In this document: piece by piece, positions 7,207 through 12,207 of the stretch
How positions within the stretch are numbered: position 1 is the first letter of the stretch
How the letters are laid out: every line of letters begins with the position of its first letter
From: Lachnospiraceae bacterium
GTDB taxonomy: Bacteria; Bacillota; Clostridia; Lachnospirales; Lachnospiraceae
DNA length: 13,722 bases
Reading direction: 5' to 3'
Assembly: GCA_004557975.1 (NCBI GenBank)
Contig: SFEV01000066.1
Coordinates: forward strand, 1 to 13,722
The notes under the pieces: model-generated
The model's database searches: none
Told to the model about the DNA's origin: nothing
The model's input: the letters and a program-made list of their open reading frames with translations, nothing else
Program-made: the position numbers and the translations under genes

Positions 7207-7370
7207 CCTGTTCCCTACCCAAAACAGGAGTGTGAAATAAAGTATCCTGACTTGCAGTTCCTCCTACGGATCCCTTCTCACCTGACGGCAATGGATATGA
7301 TCCCTCGTCCCTGCTTACAGTAGGGGTAAGCCTGTACCGGATTTCCACCGGTTTCCTTTCCGTTTCTGAC
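7207..7370 (-). promoter_or_regulatory. Cobalamin riboswitch with SD-bearing kissing-loop hairpin
   Basis: The minus strand carries the cobalamin-aptamer hallmarks: GGTGGAAATCC (7349-7339) near the 5' end, a GCC/AGAAGG core in the middle and AAGTCAGGATAC (7253-7242) at the 3' end. The L5 hairpin is CTTAC/GTAAG (7330-7326 and 7318-7314) with loop CCCTACT. Just downstream, CCTGTT/AACAGG (7228-7223 and 7212-7207) forms a P13-type hairpin whose loop TTGGGTAGGG holds GTAGGG, a perfect 6-nt complement of CCCTAC in L5. The AGGG in that loop is the best SD for the activator gene. Known class-II-type switches repress translation by this kissing loop when cobalamin is bound. It lies only about 30 nt after the corrinoid gene stop codon, leaving no visible room for a promoter, so it probably controls the last gene within a longer mRNA. 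Confidence 0.92.
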
Positions 7371-7402
7371 TTTACAAAACCTGTTTGTCTGACGCAGCTG
7401 CT

Positions 7403-8047
7403 TTATGCTCTCTTTTTCAGAACAGCTTCTTTTGCAGTCTCAGCTGCTGTCGCTGCATCCGGCGTATAGTAATCTGCACCGATCTGCTGAGCAAAGCTGT
7501 CGTTTACCGGAGCTCCGCCGACCATGACAATGTATTTGTCACGAAGATTTTTCTCTTTCAGAAGATCAATACAGTTCTGCATATTCGGCATCGTTGTTGT
7601 AAGCAGTGCTGACATACAGATAATATCTGCGCCAACTTCCTCAGCCTTCTCAACGTAAACAGCCGGCTCAACGTCCACGCCAAGATCGTGAATCTCAAAA
7701 CCTGCTCCTTTAAGCATCATTACTACGAGGTTCTTACCGATATCATGCAGGTCACCCTTTACTGTACCGATAACAGCCTTACCTACCGGTTCGTTGCCAA
7801 CTTCAACAAGCTTCGGTTCCAGGATTGCCAGTCCCGCATTCATGGCACGTGCCGCTACAAGCACCTCCGGAACAAAAACTTCATTGTTTTTGAACTTCGT
7901 ACCGATTACCATCATTCCAGCAAGCAGACCGTCGTTAAGAATTTCCTTCGGGTCCATATTTTCATCGAGTGCCTGCTGAACAAGCGCTTTTACATTTTTC
8001 GCTCTTCCTTTCTGAAGATATTCAGAAATTTCCTGAATTAATCCCAT
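7403..8047 (-). CDS. Corrinoid (B12-binding) methyl-carrier protein, MtaC/MttC type
   Basis: A 214-residue two-domain protein. Residues 1-85 are the helical cap domain of B12-binding methyl carriers. Residues 86-214 are the Rossmann-like cobalamin domain with the base-off/His-on motif GDLHDIG (98-104, His101 the lower cobalt ligand), followed by SALLTTTM (146-153) and VGGAPV (176-181), which line the nucleotide tail. It carries the methyl group on cobalt between two methyltransferases in C1 metabolism; length and motifs match MtaC, MtbC, MttC and MtvC relatives. ATG 8047 has GGAGG 7 nt upstream. It sits between the CobW and activator genes in the same orientation. A 224-bp gap before it suggests its own promoter and perhaps higher expression than the upstream pair. 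The methyl donor cannot be told from this protein. Confidence 0.95.
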   Translation of the reverse strand: MGLIQEISEYLQKGRAKNVKALVQQALDENMDPKEILNDGLLAGMMVIGTKFKNNEVFVPEVLVAARAMNAGLAILEPKLVEVGNEPVGKAVIGTVKGDLHDIGKNLVVMMLKGAGFEIHDLGVDVEPAVYVEKAEEVGADIICMSALLTTTMPNMQNCIDLLKEKNLRDKYIVMVGGAPVNDSFAQQIGADYYTPDAATAAETAKEAVLKKRA

Positions 8048-8095
8048 GTTGCATCCTCCCTTTTCCGCATATCGTATGCTGTGTTTTGTAATTCC

Positions 8096-8101
8096 ATTAT
8101 A
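8096..8101 (-). promoter_or_regulatory. Candidate -10 element upstream of the corrinoid protein gene
   Basis: A perfect TATAAT on the minus strand lies about 50 nt before the corrinoid gene start. No good -35 is found 16-18 nt upstream; a CCGACA occurs at 14 nt. Another TATAAT lies in the AT-rich stretch around 8140. The 8048-8271 gap also has two small hairpins (ACTGCC/GGCAGT and TTTCTG/CAGAAA) without a T-tract, so I do not call a CobW terminator there. Confidence 0.35.
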
Positions 8102-8271
8102 GTGTATTACGGTACTGTCGGTTTTGTAATATCTTTAGATTATTATAATAAATTTTCCCTCTTTTATCTTTTGTACGTTTCTGTCTGCAGAAATGTTCTC
8201 GCATATCTGCATTTATGACAGCGTGACTGCCCCGGTCCGGCAGTATTAATTTTACAGTTTGTCTGCTAAGA

Positions 8272-9189
8272 TCAGTGAAATTCAGCAACCACTTCAGGAT
8301 ACCACTCCATGGCAGTTTTGACTGCACGTTTCACGGACATCCCGCTTCCCGACAGAGCAACCAGCATGTTTGTCGTGTGCGGTTCTTTCTCATATTCTGA
8401 TATCTCCAGCATATTTCCCACCGTATTTACGAGGTACTGTTTCCCCTCTGTACAGACAAATCCTTTGATCCGGAATGTCTCATCCATGATCATCTTCAGA
8501 AAACCTCTGAGTTCCTCCAGCTTTACTTCTTCTCTGATCTGCAGAAGATATTTCCGCAGTGTAACGTCCGCAGTCTGGAACAGCTCCTCCCCACAGTCTG
8601 TTTCCTGACTGTTCATATTCTCCAGCCAGTCATCCTGAATCTGTCCGTATGCAGTCTCATGAACCGTCAGATCCGGACGCAGCTGGTGAAGGACTTTACA
8701 AACCTCCTCAATCTGCTCCTCCGGTACAAGATCCACCTTGTTCAGAAGGAGCAGATCACTGACTTTGAGCTGCTTTTTGACTACGGAAGCCGTCTCATAT
8801 ACTTTCAGAAACTGCCTGGCATCTACGAGACAAATGCAGCCCATATATTCTATTTCTGTGAACTTTTCTCTCTGTCTCAGGATCTTTTTTACATTTGTCG
8901 GGTCAGAAAGGCCAGATGCTTCCACCAGAATCACATCCGGTGCCTGATCCAGCGCTTTCTCCAGAACTTCCTCAAACTTATCCAGTCTGCAGGAGCAGAA
9001 AATCGATCCGTTATTGATCTCATCCAGAGCAATTCCCAGCTCCCGGACCAGGTCTCCGTCAATGCCTTCTCTCCCGAATTCGTTCACAATAATATGCATC
9101 CGGCAATCCTGAAACGTACGGATAAACTGTTTTAAAAAGGTTGTCTTACCGGCTCCCAGGAAGCCGGTAATCAGATACAGCCTGCTCAT
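8272..9189 (-). CDS. CobW/COG0523-family metallochaperone GTPase
   Basis: A 305-residue G3E GTPase. Visible motifs are Walker A GFLGAGKTT (9-17), NEFG (36-39), the metal site NNGSIFCSC (59-67), EASGLSDP (90-97, Walker B region) and the guanine motif NKVDL (150-154), followed by a short CobW C-terminal domain (about 205-305). The family uses GTP hydrolysis to deliver a metal such as Zn2+ or Co2+ to a client. The metal motif here is CxC, not the canonical CxCC, because the last position is Arg. Its ATG follows the methyltransferase stop codon with no gap (TAAATG), so the two are translationally coupled. This makes the UroD-type methyltransferase, a family with a zinc site, the natural client. 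That pairing is inference; general cobalamin-related metal handling is the alternative. Confidence 0.9.
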   Translation of the reverse strand: MSRLYLITGFLGAGKTTFLKQFIRTFQDCRMHIIVNEFGREGIDGDLVRELGIALDEINNGSIFCSCRLDKFEEVLEKALDQAPDVILVEASGLSDPTNVKKILRQREKFTEIEYMGCICLVDARQFLKVYETASVVKKQLKVSDLLLLNKVDLVPEEQIEEVCKVLHQLRPDLTVHETAYGQIQDDWLENMNSQETDCGEELFQTADVTLRKYLLQIREEVKLEELRGFLKMIMDETFRIKGFVCTEGKQYLVNTVGNMLEISEYEKEPHTTNMLVALSGSGMSVKRAVKTAMEWYPEVVAEFH

Positions 9190-10554
9190 TTATTTCATCA
9201 CTTCACGGATTGCTGCTTCCAGCTCATCCTTTGCCGGAACGAGGGAACGGAATTTCAGCTGACCGTTGATGTACATGGACGGAAGATTCGGAACTCCCAT
9301 CTTCTTGCATCTTGCAATGTTTTCTTTTTCGGTAAATTTGTACTCTACCATATTAATTGCATCGCCAAAGAATGCTTTTGCCTCATTTGCAGCACCCATC
9401 ATATAAGTACATGCGGCACACGTCGCGGAATCCAGCGTAAATACTTCCACCAGCGGTTTTTCCAGATGCTCATAATCCGGCAGAACTACATCAATCGTAT
9501 CATCCTCTGCCACATAATTCTTCAGCATCTCACGCACGGACTCTGTCTCATACAGTGCCTGTGCCACACCAATCGCATTCTCCACCGGTACAGCGTACGG
9601 CATATCACAGCCAGGCGCAAGAATAAAATTCCTCTTGTCTTCCATGCTGTCGAGCAGGTCAACCACAAACTTCATGTTGTCCTGCTGATTTCCGTGAAGC
9701 ATAATTGTTGTCAGCGGAATATTGCCTCCGATTGCAATATTATATTTGTCTGTAATTTTTTTCGCAGCCAGAATATCCACGTTCTCATCAATGGAAATCG
9801 CATCCGGAGCTGTCTTGCACATTACCTCGATATTTCTCGTTGCGTCTCCGCATACAAAGAAGGAAGACAGCGCCCCAAGCTCGCGGATGTGGGCAAACAG
9901 CTCTGAAAACGGTTTGTGCATGAACTGTTCGAAATGATTCGATGAAATCTGTGAAATCAGCGGATCGACCACTGCGATTACATCCATTCCGGCCTCAATA
10001 TAGTACTCTGCCATTTTCATGGCAACCGCATTGCAGTAAGCCAGGAATTCTTCTACAGCCTCTTCGTCATCATACATATCCATAAAAATATCATTGCCGC
10101 GAAGATGCGTGGCCAGTGTAAAAGGTCCGCAGATCAGTCCGTACAGAGCGGTCGTATCTCCGACTGCTTCTTTCATGCGCTTCATCACACGCAGAATCAT
10201 TGGAATTCGGCCGGATTCTCTGGTTGGAATTGTACAGTAGCAGGGTGTCTCCAGCTCGTCTTCACCTTCCAGCGGATGCTTTGATACAGAAGGCGGACCA
10301 TCCTCTGACCAGACGAGATCACAGCCAAGGCATTCCGCCTCTACCTGAAGGTCAAAAATAACCGGCTGACCCGACGGTCTGTACAGCTTGTTTACCTGCA
10401 TCAGAGATGCAAACAGCTTTTCCTCATCCTGAAGTACTTCTTTTGCACTGTATCCAAGAAGATGTCCTGCATGAACACCAGCAAACGGTACCCACGGAAC
10501 CTGCTCCGTTTTTTCATGGTGAAGAATCTGAATCAATGTTTCCTTTGGTGTCAT
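9190..10554 (-). CDS. UroD/MtaA-family corrinoid methyltransferase fused to thioredoxin-like domain
   Basis: A 454-residue fusion. Residues 1-about 340 form a UroD-type TIM barrel of the MtaA/CmuA methyltransferase group: CGPFTLATHLRG (142-153), VVDPLISQIS (195-204), FFVCGDATRN (232-241), SIDENVD (254-260), LAPGCDMP (312-319). Residues about 368-454 are a thioredoxin/glutaredoxin-like domain with redox motif CAAC (379-382) and the cis-Pro loop GVPNLPSMYING (420-431). In MtaA relatives Zn is held by HxC plus a later Cys; here Cys235 and Cys316 are kept but the His position is Phe233. It probably transfers a methyl group between a small acceptor or donor and the corrinoid protein encoded two genes downstream. 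ATG 10554 has AGAGGAA 6 nt upstream. It is the first gene of the cluster, with CobW starting directly after its stop. Whether it is an MT1 or an MT2 enzyme cannot be decided here. Confidence 0.9.
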   Translation of the reverse strand: MTPKETLIQILHHEKTEQVPWVPFAGVHAGHLLGYSAKEVLQDEEKLFASLMQVNKLYRPSGQPVIFDLQVEAECLGCDLVWSEDGPPSVSKHPLEGEDELETPCYCTIPTRESGRIPMILRVMKRMKEAVGDTTALYGLICGPFTLATHLRGNDIFMDMYDDEEAVEEFLAYCNAVAMKMAEYYIEAGMDVIAVVDPLISQISSNHFEQFMHKPFSELFAHIRELGALSSFFVCGDATRNIEVMCKTAPDAISIDENVDILAAKKITDKYNIAIGGNIPLTTIMLHGNQQDNMKFVVDLLDSMEDKRNFILAPGCDMPYAVPVENAIGVAQALYETESVREMLKNYVAEDDTIDVVLPDYEHLEKPLVEVFTLDSATCAACTYMMGAANEAKAFFGDAINMVEYKFTEKENIARCKKMGVPNLPSMYINGQLKFRSLVPAKDELEAAIREVMK

Positions 10555-10610
10555 ATTATGTTCCTCTCTTTCTTCGTGATATATCCTGCCTGTTTCAGCA
10601 TATCTCTCAT
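10551..10610 (-). CDS. Possible 19-codon leader peptide overlapping the methyltransferase start
   Basis: An ATG at 10610 opens a 19-residue frame (MRDMLKQAGYITKKERNII) whose TGA overlaps the methyltransferase ATG as ATGA, the layout of translational coupling. A GAGGAA lies about 14 nt upstream, farther than usual, in or beside the loop of a CAACAGA/TCTGTTG hairpin (10635-10616) that could shorten the effective distance. The upstream frame stays open for another 16 codons without an ATG. It may be a real leader or a chance frame. Confidence 0.25.
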   Translation of the reverse strand: MRDMLKQAGYITKKERNII

Positions 10611-10707
10611 GGCATCAACAGAATTTCCTCTGTTGTTCTCCGTATTTATTTGATGACTCTATCATATTTCGTTCGCATCAGGATGTATTGAAATTTTTTT
10701 TGATTTT

Positions 10708-10722
10708 CTGTAATAATTACAG
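10708..10722. promoter_or_regulatory. Perfect 15-bp palindrome upstream of the methyltransferase operon
   Basis: CTGTAATAATTACAG is a perfect 7+1+7 dyad located about 155 bp upstream of the methyltransferase start and 14 bp after the GNAT gene stop. It lies just above the only TATGAT-like -10 (about 10665), so it could be an activator or repressor operator for the methyl-transfer cluster. On the minus strand it is not followed by T residues, so it is a poor terminator for the GNAT gene; on the plus strand it is followed by TTTTTT, but no plus-strand gene ends here. Confidence 0.45.
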
Positions 10723-10736
10723 TTTTTTCAAAAATA

Positions 10737-11657
10737 CTACAGATACTTTTCCAGTATCTTCAGTCCTGCTTCAACATCTGTCCCCAACACTTCCTGTGTC
10801 TTTTTGAAATCGTACATTTCATGCAGTTTATCGTGTACATGAAAAAACTTTTCTTTTCCATATTTTCGAATAAACAGCGCCTGCGCCTTGCAGGCACCTG
10901 CCCCGTCGTTATCCGGCTGATAGAAGCCTTTTGTACACACGTTTAGCTCCCCGCAGTCATAACAGCCATCGATACCTTTTTCCTGACAGCAATCTATATT
11001 CGGACATTTCCCCTTCTCAAAAAGTGTTCCATAAGAACAACAGTTAAATACAGATCGACAGCCTCCGCACCATTCGCCAAGGAAACAGTGATTGCATGAG
11101 AATCCGCAATATGCTGTCATATCAACATTTTCTCTTGCGTTTTTTACAATCCCGGCTTTCCATTTATTCCCGTTCTCATAACGCCTTTCCTTATCCGGAC
11201 CATCCGCCGCAAGCGCCTTTCGGTATACCCGTGAGTCCCCACCACCTATATCCTTATCCAGCTTAAAGAATTCATATCCATATTTCTCATACAGTCCCGT
11301 ATGACCGGTAGATATATATATGTATTCCCGTCCCATAACCGTAGCCAGACTTTCTGCATAATTTAAAAGCAGTCCCAAATAACGATGCCCGCGATACTTT
11401 GGAAATGTATATGCAAATCCAATCCACGGAGTCAGATCTGTCGGCTGTATATCATCCAGCGGCGCAAAGGTGCAAAATGAGACCAGATGATCCCCATCTG
11501 TGAGCATCAAAACCAGAGCTGTCGCACCTACCGTATCCTTTAGCCTGTTCTCACACAAAAGCTGATACAAAAACTGTCCTGCTTCCCAGTCTGATTTTTT
11601 TATTTCATTCAGCCAGTGTTCTTTGTTTTGTGATGTAAAATATTCTATAATTTCCAT
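10737..11657 (-). CDS. GNAT N-acetyltransferase fused to Cys-rich DUF3795-like domain
   Basis: A 306-residue fusion. Residues 1-about 150 are a GNAT fold: LVSFCTFAPLDDI, then the acetyl-CoA motif A region YRGHRYLGLLL (88-98) and GLYEKYGYEFF (121-131). Residues about 178-306 form a Cys-rich region with 14 cysteines (184, 188, 191, 197, 200, 206, 207, 218, 223, 224, 232, 235, 241, 256). Its pattern YCGFSCNHCFLGEWCGGC resembles DUF3795 proteins, which are thought to bind metal or Fe-S. It probably acetylates a small molecule or protein amine; the substrate is not known. ATG 11657 has AAGGAAAAG upstream. The same strand as the methyltransferase cluster and the 180-bp spacing allow read-through, but the palindrome between them suggests separate control. 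It follows a terminator and a 14-bp tandem repeat. Confidence 0.85.
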   Translation of the reverse strand: MEIIEYFTSQNKEHWLNEIKKSDWEAGQFLYQLLCENRLKDTVGATALVLMLTDGDHLVSFCTFAPLDDIQPTDLTPWIGFAYTFPKYRGHRYLGLLLNYAESLATVMGREYIYISTGHTGLYEKYGYEFFKLDKDIGGGDSRVYRKALAADGPDKERRYENGNKWKAGIVKNARENVDMTAYCGFSCNHCFLGEWCGGCRSVFNCCSYGTLFEKGKCPNIDCCQEKGIDGCYDCGELNVCTKGFYQPDNDGAGACKAQALFIRKYGKEKFFHVHDKLHEMYDFKKTQEVLGTDVEAGLKILEKYL

Positions 11658-11677
11658 TTTCTTTTCCTTTCTTATTT

Positions 11678-11705
11678 GAAGTAGGGGACTTGAAGTGGGG
11701 GACTT
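11678..11705. repeat. Two tandem 14-bp repeats with internal AAGT/ACTT dyads
   Basis: GAAGTAGGGGACTT (11678-11691) is followed immediately by GAAGTGGGGGACTT (11692-11705), 13 of 14 identical. Each unit is itself an inverted repeat (AAGT-N5-ACTT). The array lies between the upstream terminator and the GNAT start codon, about 21 bp before that ATG, where a repressor site or a regulated leader would be expected. No clear -35/-10 pair for the GNAT gene is visible in this 60-bp interval. Confidence 0.6.
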
Positions 11706-11718
11706 ACTTGATTCGGTT

Positions 11719-11755
11719 AAAAAATCGCTGATGCCACACGACCTCAGCGATTTTT
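11719..11755 (-). terminator. Bidirectional intrinsic terminator after the VOC gene
   Basis: A perfect 12-bp stem (AAAAATCGCTGA with TCAGCGATTTTT) encloses a 12-nt loop. On the minus strand it ends in six T, about 53 nt after the VOC-protein stop codon. It closes the GH51-VOC unit and insulates the GNAT gene. Confidence 0.92.
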
Positions 11756-11807
11756 CTTCATGGGAATTTCTTTATGAGAGTTTCTTCAGTGGAGACTTCC
11801 CGGACGT

Positions 11808-12191
11808 TTACAAATACTGCGTATACTCCAGTCTTTCTTTGTTCGGTCCTTCCGTCAGAAAATATTTGATACCTTTATCCCAGAACGGCAGAAAAGTAAT
11901 TTCCTCCAGAATCTTCACGCCCAGCCCTGTGATATGCCTGTAAGCGGCATCAATATCCAGCACATTCATGGCAATATGATCCACCACTCCTGTGACCTCA
12001 GAAACCTGGTCAGATTCATACGTCTCAATGATCATATCCTTCCATTTCAGAAAGGCTACCCTGTTCTTTCCGTTCACTGTCTCATATACCAGTTCAAAAC
12101 CGATCATCTGGTAATAAGCGATGGTTTTGTCAATATCCTTTGTGGGGATGCCCAGATGCTGCAGTCCCGTCAGATTATCTTTCCATTCCAT
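11808..12191 (-). CDS. VOC superfamily (glyoxalase/dioxygenase-fold) protein
   Basis: A 127-residue single-module VOC protein made of two beta-alpha-beta-beta-beta units. The four usual metal-ligand positions are present: His12 (LQHLGIP), Glu56 (IIETYES), His72 (VDHIAM) and Glu122 (ERLEYTQ), which is the H-E-H-E pattern of lactoylglutathione-lyase-like and epimerase-like members. ATG 12191 has AAGGAG about 7 nt upstream. The gene starts 16 bp after the GH51 stop, and its SD lies directly after that stop codon, so the two are co-transcribed. That link hints at a role in sugar metabolism, such as an isomerase, epimerase or detoxifier of a sugar-derived aldehyde, but the reaction cannot be named from sequence. 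Confidence 0.88.
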   Translation of the reverse strand: MEWKDNLTGLQHLGIPTKDIDKTIAYYQMIGFELVYETVNGKNRVAFLKWKDMIIETYESDQVSEVTGVVDHIAMNVLDIDAAYRHITGLGVKILEEITFLPFWDKGIKYFLTEGPNKERLEYTQYL

Positions 12192-12207
12192 AGAAACGCT
12201 CCTTTTC

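Noticed and set aside
8228..8246. ACTGCC/GGCAGT hairpin after the CobW gene as a terminator
   Set aside because: The stem is short and no T-tract follows on the minus strand, so read-through into the corrinoid gene remains possible.
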